The notes under the pieces: model-generated
The model's input: the letters and a program-made list of their open reading frames with translations, nothing else
Told to the model about the DNA's origin: nothing
The model's database searches: none
Made by a program: the position numbers and the translations under genes
NCBI GenBank assembly: GCA_009617715.1
Contig: VTFK01000119.1
Coordinates: forward strand, 744,001 to 808,000
Reading direction: 5' to 3'
Length of the DNA: 64,000 bases
From: Plectrocnemia conspersa
Lineage: Eukaryota; Arthropoda; Insecta; Trichoptera; Polycentropodidae
Shown: positions 1 to 11,589 of the stretch, piece after piece
Numbering within the stretch: position 1 is the first letter of the stretch
Layout: every line of letters begins with the position of its first letter

Positions 1-1501
1 AATTGCGAATTTTATCGATCCAGTTAAAAAGTCCTAGGCAGAAGTTAACGTCTCAAATAACTTCCAAAATATTAAATTAAGAGGGACACTTTCTGTAAAC
101 TTTTAATAGAACTCAATCTAATACACAACTTTGCATTAAAACATTTGCCATTTTATAGGAATTGCGAATTTTATCGATCCAGTTAAAAACTCTTAGGCAG
201 AAGTTAACGTCTCAAATAACATCCGAAATATTAAATTAAGAAAAACACTTTTTTTAAACTTTTTATAGAACTCAATCTAATACACAACTTTGCATTAAAA
301 CATTTGCCATTTTATAAGAATTGCGAATTTTATCGATCCAGTTAAAAACTCCTAGGCAGAAGTTAACGTCTCAAATAACTTCCGAAATATTTAATTGAGA
401 AAAACACTTTCTTTTAACTTTTTATAGAACTCAATCTAATACACAACTTTGAATTAAAATATTTGCCATTTTATAAGAATTGCGAATTTTATCGATCCAG
501 TTAAAACCTCCTAAGCAGAAGTTAACGTCTCAAATAATTTCTGAAATATTTAATTGAGAGGAACGCTTTTTATAAACTTTTTATAGAACTCAATCTAATA
601 CACAACTTTGCATTAAAACATTTGCCATTTTATAAGAATTACGAATTTTATCGATCCAGTTAAAAACTCCTAGGTAGAAGTTAACGTATCAAATAACATC
701 CGAAATATTTAATTGAAAGGAACACTTTTTTTAAACTTTTTATAGAACTCAATCTAATACACAACTTTGAATTAAAACATTTGCCATTTTATAAGAATTG
801 CGAATTTTATCGATTCAGTTAAAACCTCCTAGGCAGAAGTTAACGTCTCAAATAACTTCCGAAATATTTAATTGAGAGGAACACTTTTTTTAAACTTTTT
901 ATAGAACTCAATCTAATACACAACTTTGAATTAAAACATTTGCCATTTTATAAGAATTGCGAATTTTATCGATCCAGGTAAAAACTCCTAGGTAGAAGTT
1001 AACGTCTCAAATAACTTCCGAAATATTTAATTGAGAGGAACACTTTTTTTTAACTTTTTATAGAACTCAATCTAATACACAACTTTGAATTAAAACATTT
1101 GCCATTTTATAAGAATTGCGAATTTTATCGATTCAGTTAAAACCTCCTAGGCAGAAGTTAACGTCTTAAATAACTTCCGAAATATTCAATTGAGAGAAAC
1201 ACTTTGTTAAAACTTTTTATAGAACCTTATCTAGTTCACAACTTTGCGTTAAAACATTTGCCATTTTATACTAATTGCGAATTGTATCGATCCAGTTAAA
1301 ACCTCCTAGACAGAAGTTAACGTCTCAAATAACTTCCGAAATATTCAATTGAGAGAAACACTTTCTGTAAACTTTTTATAGAACACAATCTAGTACACAA
1401 CTTTGCATTAAAACATTTGCAAATTTATACTAATTGCAAAGGTAATCGATCTAGTTCAAACCTCACTGACAGAAGTTAACATATATATAATACACAACTT
1501 T
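1..1501. repeat. 159-bp tandem satellite array, right-hand end
   Basis: Nine full monomers and a tenth truncated one lie head to tail. The start word AATTGCGAATTTTATCGAT recurs at 1, 160, 319, 478, 637, 796, 955, 1114 and 1273 and, decayed, at 1432, so the period is exactly 159 bp. Each monomer keeps AGAAGTTAACGTCTCAAAT, TATAGAACTCAATCTAATA and ACATTTGCCATTTTATA. Units 5 and 7 share GGTAGAAG, and units 6 and 8 share GATTCAG, so a 318-bp dimer may have been duplicated. Units 8-10 are the most diverged, and the tenth has lost its middle near 1477, as expected at an array edge. The window starts inside the array, so its full length is unknown. No open frame persists. Confidence 0.97.
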
Positions 1502-1564
1502 TCAACTCTGATTATATTCTTTAACAATATTGTTTAATAGTTTAATTGAATATTTTGTCTTTTT

Positions 1565-1645
1565 CTTGTATTACGGTGCCCTACAAGATCTAGGGCTACA
1601 GGCGATCGCCCCTACTGCTTGCCCCTTAGGCCGTCCCTGCATGTG
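1565..1645. repeat. GC-rich repeat fragment, transposon-end-like
   Basis: A short GC-rich patch sits in A+T-rich DNA just outside the satellite. It contains AGGGCTACAGGCGATCGCCC and CTTAGGCCGTCCCTG, the style of sequence often seen at the ends of decayed DNA transposons. Related-looking GGGCC-rich patches occur near 30060 and 55190. No inverted-repeat partner or target duplication was found, so the class is a guess. Confidence 0.3.
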
Positions 1646-2139
1646 CTAATATATTTATTATTATTATATTTTTTTTATTGACTGATGAAAATCTTTTTTG
1701 TGAAAAGGAAAAAATCTTACAATTACTTTATTTGAACAAATTATTCAATCCACTCAGTTTGCTATATTTAATTTAAAGTTATCAAGTATAGAGTTTACAC
1801 TTACTGTGCTATCGATGCTACTTGATCATATGAATTTATCAATAAGTTCATAATACCCTTTAAGTATTTACATGTAATCGATCGACGATGTACTAACATG
1901 ATTTTGATTTAATAATACGTCTTGTTTAAGTCTATTTTTTTTTTTTAATTTTGTCCTTTAATACATAAGTTTACAGAAATCTAGCTGGTCGTCTATTTTA
2001 GCGATAAACAACGTTATACATTAATACGGCTTAACAAGCTTTCATAGGACCAGACTTTATATTTGCTGTCAGGGAAATTTCATTGCTCCCGTTTAATTTA
2101 TTTTTAATTTGTCGCTCAAGACTTTTCTGATCTGTAATT
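1646..2139. other. A+T-rich spacer, nothing recognised
   Basis: Low-complexity A+T-rich DNA with poly-T runs. No open frame or repeat family was recognised. Confidence 0.6.
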
Positions 2140-2280
2140 TTAAACCTAACCTACATAATGAAAATTCTACAAATATTACAGTTTTAACCGAACTCAACTC
2201 TCAGGGCAAAATAAGCGGAAGAAGAAGTAGAGACAAACGTCGCATCTCGCATATTGCTCTATAGTTGGTCTGCACTTCGT
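2140..2280 (+). repeat. Dispersed repeat family A, copy 1
   Basis: This stretch is closely matched, in reverse orientation, by 59837-60001. Shared words include AAAATAAGCGGAAGAAG, ACGTCGCATCTC, CTCTATAGTT and AACTCAACTCTCA. The order is kept over the whole length with small indels. No coding frame is visible, so it is probably a non-autonomous element or a solo fragment. Confidence 0.8.
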
Positions 2281-4535
2281 TTTAAGAATATGATAGCTAT
2301 CCTTACCTTAGAGAAAACAACTTTAAATATTGTAAATACAGATTAGGACTAAAAACTAAAATAAAAACAGATTACAACTGCTCATGAAGCGTAACAAGTT
2401 ACATAAAAACACTGAAAGACATGATTTTAGCTATATGGATAAAATATCTGCAGATAAATATATCAATTCATTGTAAACGGTAAAATGGTAATTGGATGTT
2501 GTTCAGCTTTTTAAATTCATTGTTATGTCTTCAAAATATTTTTAAAATTTAACATATTTATTACATTAAGGGTGCCCCATTATTTTGGCCAAATTCTGTA
2601 TAGCGGAATGAAAAGACCGAATAAGTTTTGTAATGGAAGCTCTAGTTCTTGCAAATCAAGTTAATACATCTTTCGATGATGGACGATAAATAACTGTACT
2701 TAAACAGAAGCAACCTGAAATTATTCTTCCCCTAACGATCGATGCTTCCACATTTGTGAACGAGCACTTGTTGAAACACTCAGCCGACATGCATGTTGTT
2801 TTTTTTCGTTGTTATTCAACAATCCCTGGCACTCCTCTTTGTTCCCGAGTGGACCAGCTGTCATTATATGGCATGTTACATTTTTTTATGGACAAGTTTG
2901 ATTTGTACCGACGCTCAGGAACGCGCGTCCTCGAGGGCGCTCAATGTCGATCACGAGTTTTGAATCGAAACCGATGCATTAAACACATAACGATCCCTAC
3001 ATGGCTAGTAACTAATTTATTTTGCATATAATAGCATAAAAAAAAAATTTTATAGAAATATTTCTGTATTTAAATTGAATATAATATTATTTCTAAAATC
3101 GATTGTATTTATTATTTGTAGCAAGTATTTCGTATCGACAGAATCAATAATTCGACCTCTCGAACGAAGGAAAACCGATTTCGTACGAAAGTTGGGGACT
3201 AACTGTATATATGCATATACACTGTAAACACTACAATGTTAACCAATTGTTTGCGACAACTGATATATACAGGGAGTTTTGTTGATTCAGTCCCGCGCGG
3301 CAATAATGTAATTTGTTTGTTTTTGTAAGGCTTGCATCCCCGGCAACTCCACTTGAAACGGTCGCTTTGCTGCAGTTACATTTTTTATTTTTATTTTTTA
3401 AACCATTTTTCTCTCGTCTATTTCATTTCATCATGCACTTCTGGTGCAATTTAATTTCAAGAGCGAATTTTATACTCTGATTTTTTCGATTTTATAAATC
3501 AAACGTTCAGTAGACGCGAGTAGACTGCAAATTTCGCGAAACGCTTCCGAGTTTGGTTAATGTATTAAAAAAGAAATATATAGATTCCTATATATTTAGG
3601 TATAGTACTATATAGAATAAATTGTTACCTTGTTAAGCACTTCAAATGATTTTTATACTAAAATTCGGTTCAAAATAAAGAATTAAAGTTATATATTAAT
3701 CACTAATTCTGTACACGAGAGAACGCTAAGATTGAACCCAAGTCTTTTAGGGTCTATGACTTATATCACTTGTCCATCTAGCTATTTAATTGACTCATAT
3801 TTGTGTTTATTGGAATATAAAATTTGGTTTTGTAGCGAGTGAATTAAAAGTATTAAAATAGCATTTAATGTTGAGATCGTGTGAACTGGGTAAAAATGAG
3901 AGATTAAGAGTATCTTAATATTAATATAATATTTCCTATTGTATTTATCATATTTGAAACACTGGTTTTCAGTATTGGAAATTTACAGTTTTTTGCTAAT
4001 TTATATTCTAATCAATTGTATTTATTTTTTGCCATACTAAAAAACTTAAATTTAATATCCCAAGAACGGAGGATGTGAAATACATGCATATGCAATATAG
4101 ACTACAATTAATGCATTTTTAAATCGCAAAATAACATTTGTCGACACACTTAATATAAAACAAATATATATTAAAGATCATCTGAGTGCGTTCTTTTGTG
4201 AATATTTATATGTAATAGTCATCTACAATGCAGATTCTATTATACATACAACTTCTATACTCAAGACAAGAGAGAATTGAATCATTTTTACGGCCGGCTT
4301 CTACATTCAACAAATACATATTTTTTTCGTTACGTCAAACGCGAGAAAAAAATATATTTAATAAGTGAAAATAAAGCAAGGCTATTCATATATGTAAGAA
4401 ACAAATGAACGAATACTATTTAAATGGTGTCCATATTTAAAATTTTACTTAGACAGTAGCGTAGAGAATTACACTCCGGACTAGTAGTATGTAATAGTAC
4501 CGGTATATGCTTGTAACGTAGCAATAATTGGTGCA
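2281..4535. other. A+T-rich intergenic DNA with two small CpG-rich patches
   Basis: Two GC-richer patches lie at about 2880-3010 and 3160-3365; the second contains CCCGCGCGGCAATAATG. An open frame of 91 codons at 2756-3031 has no recognisable domain and is not supported as a gene. The SINE at 3690 is listed separately. Confidence 0.5.
3690..3788 (-). mobile_element. tRNA-derived SINE-like element
   Basis: The minus strand reads TGGGTTCAATCT (at 3730-3741), a good RNA polymerase III B box. About 35 bp upstream of it is TAGATGGACAAGTG, which fits an A box. The tail CAGAATTAGTGATT resembles the tail of the SINE-like element at 33875. The acceptor stem of a real tRNA is missing, so this is a retroposon rather than a tRNA gene. 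Confidence 0.5.
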
Positions 4536-4539
4536 TCTC

Positions 4540-4765
4540 CTTGGTCCAATCCGAGAGCTCACCTGCCCCGCACGGGCCATTAGCTGATGAGCACGATACG
4601 AGCGCATCTCCGTTCTCGTACATAGAAAGGATCCCACAATGAGGCGTTATGCACTCACCATTATGCAACTGATGCACGCCAACTTTTTGATTTCATACTT
4701 ACGCCAAATGTACGCGAAAATGCGCACTCGACGTGAAAGCGAAACGCTACTACCTGTGCGAAGCA
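4540..4765 (-). other. GC-rich island with three minus-strand splice donors
   Basis: A GC-rich island lies in A+T-rich DNA. On the minus strand it reads three donor-like words within about 150 bp: GGC then GTAAGTATG (near 4698), AATG then GTGAGTGC (near 4653) and GGGCAG then GTGAGC (near 4560). Minus-strand open frames of 85, 62 and 67 codons cross it in different frames, and none shows a known domain. It may be an alternatively spliced 5' exon or a regulatory island; coding status is unsupported. Confidence 0.35.
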
Positions 4766-4769
4766 ACGG

Positions 4770-5680
4770 AAATTCCACGTCCATATGCGAAAGGAAAATC
4801 TTAAACTTGGATTGCAATATAGACCAAAATCTATCAGAATTTTTGAACAACCATAATTTATGCGTATCAATGTATATTCCCTATAAGCTATATTAAATTT
4901 TTTAAAAACTTTGATGATCGATCAGAATTAAAATTAAATGTCACTAATTCAGACCTCCAAAATATAAAAAAGTCAATGAAAGTGCGAATCAAAAAAACTG
5001 TATCTGTGCAAATAAAAAGAAAAGTGTATATATAAAAAAAATTAAAATCTCCTGATGATGCCAATAGTATTTTGGCGAAATATTGAGACGAAAAATCCAA
5101 GGGAAAACGCCATCTAAAACACGTATGTAATTATAATAATTTTAAAATATATGTATCGCGTATAAAATTAACAATTTATAATATATTATTATATATATAT
5201 ACATACATATAGTCCGTCCAAGATATGAACGCTCATTGCTACAGTATTGGTAAGAGAATATAATATGACCATGTGACCATGTGAAATTTAACGTTCAATT
5301 ATTTTTTCTTATTTTAATTTAATTTGTTGAACTCTCCAGGTTGAATATCTGTTTAATATAATATTTTTATAAAACACGAATAGAATATTACAGGAATTTG
5401 TTCTATTGATAACAAAATAACACAACATGACAATACTTTAAAATAAAAATATAACATATTTTAATTTTTAATTCAATTTTCAACGTATAGTGACCCTACT
5501 CTTAAAATAAAATAGCCCTGATCGGTGTAAACATATTCGCGGAAAACTCTATATGTATGCATGCATGCGTACACGCACCCTTGTTTCCAACATAACGATG
5601 ATGAGCGTTAACATCTTGGATGGACTATACATATATTAGATTACAATTCGACATAGATATGTAGTGTTTATTTTTAAGAG
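4770..5680. other. A+T-rich spacer
   Basis: A+T-rich sequence with TATATA and CATA microsatellite-like stretches (about 5185-5210). No gene or RNA was recognised. Confidence 0.6.
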
Positions 5681-5681
5681 A

Positions 5682-5842
5682 AATGCTAAATCGTGAACTC
5701 TCATTTATCTCGAGAAATTCTTTGATTTCTCAAAATTTTTCATAGAACCTTTTTGCTTAAAATTAAATGTACGAATATTTTTTAAATATTTTACAACCGT
5801 TGCATATTTTTAAGCCGTGCATAAGATGAACTGGGTCCGTGC
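5682..5842 (+). repeat. Dispersed repeat family B, copy 1
   Basis: This matches 32689-32829 in the same orientation. Shared words are CTCATTTAT, ATAGAACCTTTTTG, TTTTACAACC and GGGTCCGTGC, in the same order. The copies differ by indels of about 20 bp. No coding frame is common to both. Confidence 0.75.
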
Positions 5843-6255
5843 AGAAACCAAGAAGAAGAAACCGCTTTGCATGGAAATCAGCAGATTGAAAAAATGTATG
5901 GGGCTTCTCACAGAATTACATCATAAAATTTGCCTGTCGGGAAACTTAAATTTCGTTTTTTCAAATTTCGAAAGAGGTATTTTATCTTATATACATAAAA
6001 TATGTAAAGAACCAAGAGATGTTATTAACAATTTTCTTTACAAAACTAGAATCTTTCACTGAGCAAAAGAAGAAAAAATAATTTATCTTCCATGGCAGAA
6101 ATATGCATTATGGGTAAAGAAATTCTTCCTAAGTTATTTAATGATTGCGGATTATGTGGACCCTCGCTATTCCATCAAATCATCAGAATCCATAAAGTTA
6201 ATTAAAGATATCGAACATTTTTCATTAGTATAACAATTAGGAAAATAAATTTATT
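5843..6255 (+). mobile_element. Possible degenerate hAT-type transposase segment
   Basis: An open stretch from about 5826 to 6062 is followed, after stops and a frame shift, by a segment reading IADYVDPRYS. That resembles the short 'DPRY/DPKY' motif of hAT-type transposases. The frame follows directly on repeat family B. Similarity is judged by eye on one short motif, and the rest is not diagnostic, so it is only a weak call. The frame is broken and no function is expected. Confidence 0.25.
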
Positions 6256-6311
6256 TGAGTCTTAAAGAGAGTAATGAAAGAAGACAAGCATCTTACGGAT
6301 TAATAGAGAAA

Positions 6312-6388
6312 GAATTCAAAATATTTTAATAGATAGGCAAGATAACAAGCAGTGCTTGTTCTCTTGCCTATCTATTTATATATTTTGA
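6312..6388. repeat. Near-perfect palindrome, 35-bp arms
   Basis: The arms AATAGATAGGCAAGA and TCTTGCCTATCTATT, extended inward by AACAAGCA/TGCTTGTT and outward by CAAAATAT/ATATTTTG, form a hairpin with almost no loop. Only a few mismatches are seen in about 35 pairs. It looks like a recent fold-back element or an unstable palindrome. The absence of a loop argues against a microRNA precursor. Confidence 0.8.
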
Positions 6389-6700
6389 TATTTTGTCGAT
6401 TAAATCAACTTCGACACAAAACGAAAGAAACTTTTTCACCTAAAAAGAACAAGAATGGCCGATTCTCTTTTAGATTGTAAATGCCTTTAAAAAGTTATTT
6501 TAAGAATAATATGTGATAATGTACTTATATATATATGTTTTAATAAATGAAAATGTTTTATTCTTCTTCAAGTTCTTATATATTTTAATTACCATGAAAA
6601 ATATAATTTTCATGGCTAATTATTGGCAAAAAATAGTTGCAAAAATAAAAATGGCGAAGATATCTTACATACACATTAAAGATATAAAGATAAAGGACGG

Positions 6701-6783
6701 AATAGCGTAGTCCTTAACGTCTCAGACTAGTAACTCTGAGGTTGAGGGCACTCGAATCTTAATTTATAAAAATGCGCTATTAT
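6701..6783 (+). mobile_element. Short AATAGCG/CGCTATT-ended element, copy 1
   Basis: An 82-bp element starts AATAGCG and ends TGCGCTATT, so its ends are inverted repeats. Inside are TAACGTCTCAGAC and TCTGAGG, then a decayed B-box-like CACTCGAATCTT and TTTATAAAAATGCGCTATT. The reverse complement of 60223-60322 aligns along its whole length. See that entry for the better preserved copy. Confidence 0.75.
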
Positions 6784-6789
6784 TAAAAA

Positions 6790-7485
6790 AAAAACAGCTC
6801 CTACTGCAGTGACATCAATTGATTATTTATAGCACATAATAATTTATAATTAATGATACAAATGTCACCGATTCCTTATTTACTTGTAGTAAAATTTCTT
6901 GAAAATTATCGATAAAATCAAGAAATTAAAATGAGATTTTTGATTTCTCGAAAAATTAAAAATATAGTGTTTAAAATGAAATAATATATTTTAGAGTTTT
7001 TATATTATCATTAACCATAACAATACTTTTAAAATACTCAAGCCCTACATCGCTTAGAACTACAGTAATATCATACGCATTACTTTTAGGTTATTATGAC
7101 TTAGAAAGTGGATGCTGTAAATATTGTCTGTATTATTGTCAGTGTTAGAAAATAGATAATATATCGTACTACAAAATTCTAAAAACACATAAAATAATAA
7201 TCAGAAAAGTAGAAATCTGTACTCTAGCGGAATATGGATTTAATGTTGTTATTCACTTTGATAATCGAATTAAAATGTGTTTATTTGCCTTGTTTCCAAG
7301 CTTCTAAGTTGGAGTTTGAAGCTGATAATTTCATACCAGTTTATAAACAACTACTTAATTCATGAACGATTACTATACTATGAGAATATCATTCACGTGG
7401 TTAATAGGTAGCATTATCAATTCTTCAGATAATAAATCTGCTCGTGTTTAATGGAAGATAAACAAAAAAATATTGTTTCTGAATA
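6790..7485. other. A+T-rich spacer
   Basis: Plain A+T-rich DNA. Nothing was recognised on either strand. Confidence 0.6.
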
Positions 7486-7487
7486 TA

Positions 7488-7745
7488 TAATTACGCGTTT
7501 TCGTCAAGAGAACGAGGGGTGCCTTCAGTGCGACCTGAATAGACTCTAAATTATGCAATATTCAATATTGCGGGGGGTGGCAAACGCGAGTTTTAGGGGT
7601 TTCGAGCCCCCATACCCACTACAATGCCGCGTTTGTTACCCTTGACATCGAGCATTAAGGAAATGTGCGCCAATTCCAATATTCAAAATAGCAACGACAG
7701 AGACTTATTGCCGGAGTGCGGTTGGAAAAGACACCGCGCTTTATA
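7488..7745. other. GC-rich island, candidate regulatory DNA
   Basis: A sharp change to GC- and CpG-rich sequence, including AATATTGCGGGGGGTGGC and GTTTCGAGCCCCC. Stops occur in all frames. The boundaries are abrupt, with A+T-rich DNA on both sides. Enhancer or promoter function is an inference from composition only. Confidence 0.35.
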
Positions 7746-8930
7746 AATAAAATTCATAATAAAAATATACGATAAAATTAAGTGCTTACAAAAGGTTTTT
7801 ATTACAATAAAATGTATTACAGGAATAAAAATAAACTAGGCTTCATCTTGACCTTCTACGTAAGAGTTTTGCTAGCATAATTTGAAAAATATTATTTAAA
7901 AGTCAAATATAAATAGAATTTTAATTAATTGAAATTTTGAAAAACGCGTATAAAGGTTTATTTTAAACTTTTTTAATAATATATTATTATTAAGAAAAAT
8001 AGAACAAAAGTTTTTTAAAAGAAGAAAAATATTGTTATTTTTTAACTGTTATGAACAACAAGCAGCCCATAAAAACGTTGCTTAATTTTAGTGGTTTATA
8101 TTACGTATTATTGAATCTTATAAAATAACTCTACATTAACATTTATTTTGACTTTTAAAATAACTCTTTTCTTTAATAATTCAATGGTTTAAGCGGGGAC
8201 TCTTTAACAATTAAAGCTTCCGTTGAGTGACGTTCGTGAAGGGATAGAAACTCACCACTTACGTCGCCAAAAATAAACGATTTTTTAGATGAGTGTTCAA
8301 CGGAATTGTTTAGATACATCTATAAAGAAATATTTGTTATCTATTGGCATTTTGTTAGCATTAGAGTAAATTCACAGTCTATATTTAACGTAAATAGCGC
8401 TACTTTGAATATAAAAAATAAATTTAGGAGGTGAACTAAAATAATATAATATTAGATTGAATATTTAATACGTTTATATTGATAGTAATTTAATATATTT
8501 TTCTTAAGTGTGTGGTTTTAAATTTAAATGTAAATTTCATTTAATTAACAGCCTTATGTTAAGCAAAATAACTACGAAACATAGTAATAATAGTATTAAA
8601 TAAATATTTTGAATACATTATTTTTTCCCCATACCAGTTCTTTATAAATATATTTTGGTTGTGTACTAGAAATATGCTGGATGAAATTCTAACATATTAA
8701 ATACTACTTCATTTAAAAAATGATTACGTGAATATGAAAATAGATCTACAGAAGATTTACATAGCCGTCAGCACTCTATATAAATTTTTGTAAATTACAT
8801 ATTTTAAAACTAAAAAAAATCGAATTTTCTATGAATTTGTAAAAGGCGTAATAAAAATATATCAATACGAAATAATAAACCTAATTTTTATATATAATTT
8901 ATTTTATATTGCTTTATAATTCCAATAAAA
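7746..8930. other. A+T-rich spacer with a small GC patch at 8195-8280
   Basis: The patch at 8195-8280 reads, on the minus strand, GGCGACGTAAGTGGTGAGT, which is two overlapping donor-like words. No exon frame could be supported. The rest is A+T-rich with nothing recognised. Confidence 0.5.
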
Positions 8931-8934
8931 AAAT

Positions 8935-9370
8935 GATGTTTGCATATACGAATCTTCGATAATCGCCGAACAAACACAAACGTCGACGCCGATGTCGACG
9001 CGCGTTTCCCCTGTAAATTGAAAGCGCAAGATAAGTGTTGATCATGTATACACAGAGTGGGGTGGGTGGCTGATGAAGATACAGAAAGATACACGATAAC
9101 GCAGACATAGAGGAGGAGGAAGAGCCAACTTTTAGGGACAAGGGCGGTTTTGTCAGGGCAGGGCGGCAAAGCAACAAGCTGCGGCGCGTTATCGCTCTTA
9201 GCTATCACCCCCTGGTTTTCTCCTGTCACCGGAGCACCGCTAGTGCTTCCATCTGACTCATGCCTCCTTCTGCAAATGCTTATCGGACACTTGCATCTGT
9301 CATGTGCAGAGATCGCTGCACCGTGTGCGATCGAAAAATACGCGTACAGACGTCTAAAGATAATTGGCCT
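8935..9370. other. GC-rich island, candidate regulatory DNA
   Basis: A CpG-rich stretch starts with the GTCGACGCCGATGTCGAC repeat and continues through GGGGTGGGTGGC and an A/G-rich GAGGAGGAAG tract. Open frames of up to 113 codons run on both strands (minus 8888-9229, plus 9150-9431). They overlap each other and show no domain, so they are judged chance frames of GC-rich DNA. Confidence 0.35.
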
Positions 9371-9753
9371 CGGTTATGTATTTATTCTAAAAATCGAGGC
9401 GAGAAAATTTCAAGAAAGTACGTATTTTTAAATTCAGATGAACAATTTTGTATCACATTCTCTTAGTTTTATCAAAAAAATTTTAACTGGTTAAAATTAA
9501 ATGTTACTCTAAAAATGTAATATCATTTGATTTACTAATTGAAAAGTTCTAAAAGTTTTCAATACATCCGGAAAAGGCGTTCGAAGAAACTGTTCTTAAA
9601 TCAGATACTACAGTTTTCTTAGCATTATTTATGTTTTAAAATAATTTCCCTTTAAGGACAGTTTTAACTTTAGCGTTAGCTGATAACATAATATTTATTA
9701 TATGCTGATGATCTAAAAACGACTTTCGGCTACAAGCTTTACAGTGCTCAAAA

Positions 9754-9990
9754 GAGTCACGATTGCGTCCCTTATTCTTACTCATCGTAGCCAGAATGAC
9801 TGTGCATGACAACTCTTCTCTTGCACAAGCCATCCAGCTTCTCATCAAGCTTGCCAAACACAAGGATGATTTCGGCGATTGTGCTCATGATGTATGCAAC
9901 ATTACTGTTTTTTTTTTTAAAAATTTTTTTAAATATTGATCGTTTTTATAATTGCTATCACAATGCATTAAAAAAACCTGGCAATTCATA
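9754..9990. repeat. Dispersed repeat family C, copy 1
   Basis: This matches 36475-36716 in the same orientation, starting at GAGTCACGATTGCG / GAGTCCCGATCGCG. It continues through ACTCTTCTCTTGCAC, CAGCTTCTCATCAAGC and TGCCAAACACAAGGATG, and ends at CTGGCAA. A frame on each strand is partly conserved between the two copies: the minus strand reads LVFGKLDEKLDGLCKR against LLFGTLVEKLDSSCKR. It could therefore be a fragment of an unrecognised transposon protein. No class can be named. Confidence 0.8.
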
Positions 9991-10061
9991 ATGGTTAGAT
10001 TTGTAATATAAAAAAGTTTTTTTGTTAAAGGTCTTTTTAAAAAAAAAATTATTAAAGTTCG

Positions 10062-10106
10062 TCAACTTTGACAAAACTATTTGTTAAAATTTTTTGTCAA
10101 AGTTGA
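10062..10106. repeat. Perfect 15-bp inverted repeat (hairpin)
   Basis: TCAACTTTGACAAAA and TTTTGTCAAAGTTGA are exact reverse complements, separated by 15 bp of A/T sequence. It resembles the terminal repeat of a very short MITE remnant. No other copy was noticed. Confidence 0.7.
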
Positions 10107-11585
10107 TGCTACGTATCCAAATAATTCTCGACGACAAAATATAGTATACAAATCTACTTATTGAAATAATAAGAAATATTACTTATTTTTGGGTCTAAAA
10201 ACAGATTATTTAACTCTCATGATAAGATTTTCTTTTTGAGAATTCTCGAAAAAAATGCAGCAGTTCAAGCAATTAGCTTGAAGGTTTTAACCCTTTAAAC
10301 GCGTAAATCTGAGAATTAATATAAATTAAATATTTTTGTAATACGCGTAAAATGAGAATTCTTATAAATTATTCATTTTTCTTAAGAATTAAATTTATAC
10401 AAATATTTCTAAGAAATGGTTTAAAACCGCTGCAATTTTTTAAACAAATAGTGTTTTAAATCCGCTAAATTCACAGCTGCATCGAAAATAAATTTTAAGA
10501 ATAGTAAGAAGAGACAGGGATTTTTTAATTGATTTATGTGATTTGTAAATATTTCGTTCTGACTTAGTTAAACAGTTTATGGTTAATATAATATTATTAA
10601 GTCAGTAGCAAGAATTCGTTTGCCAGCTAAATGAAGCAAAAGTCAATGTTTTCATGTTACAAAAATTATACAATAATATGTTGTTATTTTTGCAAAATAC
10701 GAGAGAAAATATCATATGATAAAATGTAACTGATAACATGCATTACATATTTTAGTCAGAATAATAATATCCCATATAAGAATTTGCAATAAATTAATTA
10801 ATTAACGTTTTAATAATTGTTTTACTATTCTTCAGGTTCGATTATATTTTAATTATTACATATAATTTTATTGACGTGAATACACTTGTAATAAATATTT
10901 TCCATATACAAAAATATATACTCTAATAATGTAATCATATACCTACAGAATATAACAAATATTATTTCATATGTGTAAATATCTCGAAAATTCCTGAAAA
11001 ATCGTAATTTTTTTTTTCTCAAGAAATGTAAGACGTCGAGAAATGAGAAACACATTTTTTTAAGACTATGCCATGAAAAATCAGAAATATTTTTTTAACA
11101 ATAATGTATATACTTATTTTTTTAACAGATTTTCCGCGCACCACCTCCACCCACTTCGTTGATAAGTTTGACGTGACAGTAGAGCTGATGGCGCAGAAAG
11201 ATATGCAATAAAAACAATGTAAAAGTGTCGGTTGTATGTTGGAAAAAACGAATAAAAATTAGATTGCTTAGGGTTAAAATAATGGACAAAAGTGAGAAAT
11301 GAGATTTATTTTTGTGTATTTTTATCAATGACTTGTTAGCTAAAAACCTGCTAAAATTAACAAAAACATTATTATTAGAAACCTAACAACATACTAGTTT
11401 AATTAAGAACGGTTATTATTATACGCGACATTACAAAATTTATTTTTATACGCGATATTACGCAATTCACTTACACAATTCCGGCCTTAAACAATAAATT
11501 GTTATTTATTAAAAAAAAAAACAATAAATAAGACTTATTCTTAACGGCATATGTAACACTTTCGTATAATAAAAGTACTAGATTT
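10107..11585. other. A+T-rich spacer
   Basis: A+T-rich with several short open frames of biased composition. None is supported as a gene. Confidence 0.55.
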
Positions 11586-11589
11586 TTTT

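Noticed and set aside
1..1501. Regularly spaced repeats suggesting a CRISPR-like array
   Set aside because: Whole 159-bp units repeat with no unique spacers, and the window is eukaryotic; it is a satellite.
6312..6388. microRNA precursor
   Set aside because: Arms are too perfect and the loop is essentially absent; it looks like a palindromic element.
8888..9431. Overlapping frames of 113 and 93 codons on opposite strands
   Set aside because: They overlap in a GC-rich island, and neither has a domain or splice support.
9701..9718. TATGCTGATGATCTAAAA translating to YADDLK, as in a reverse transcriptase centre
   Set aside because: Neighbouring residues do not follow the RT pattern in any frame, so the match is probably chance beside repeat family C.
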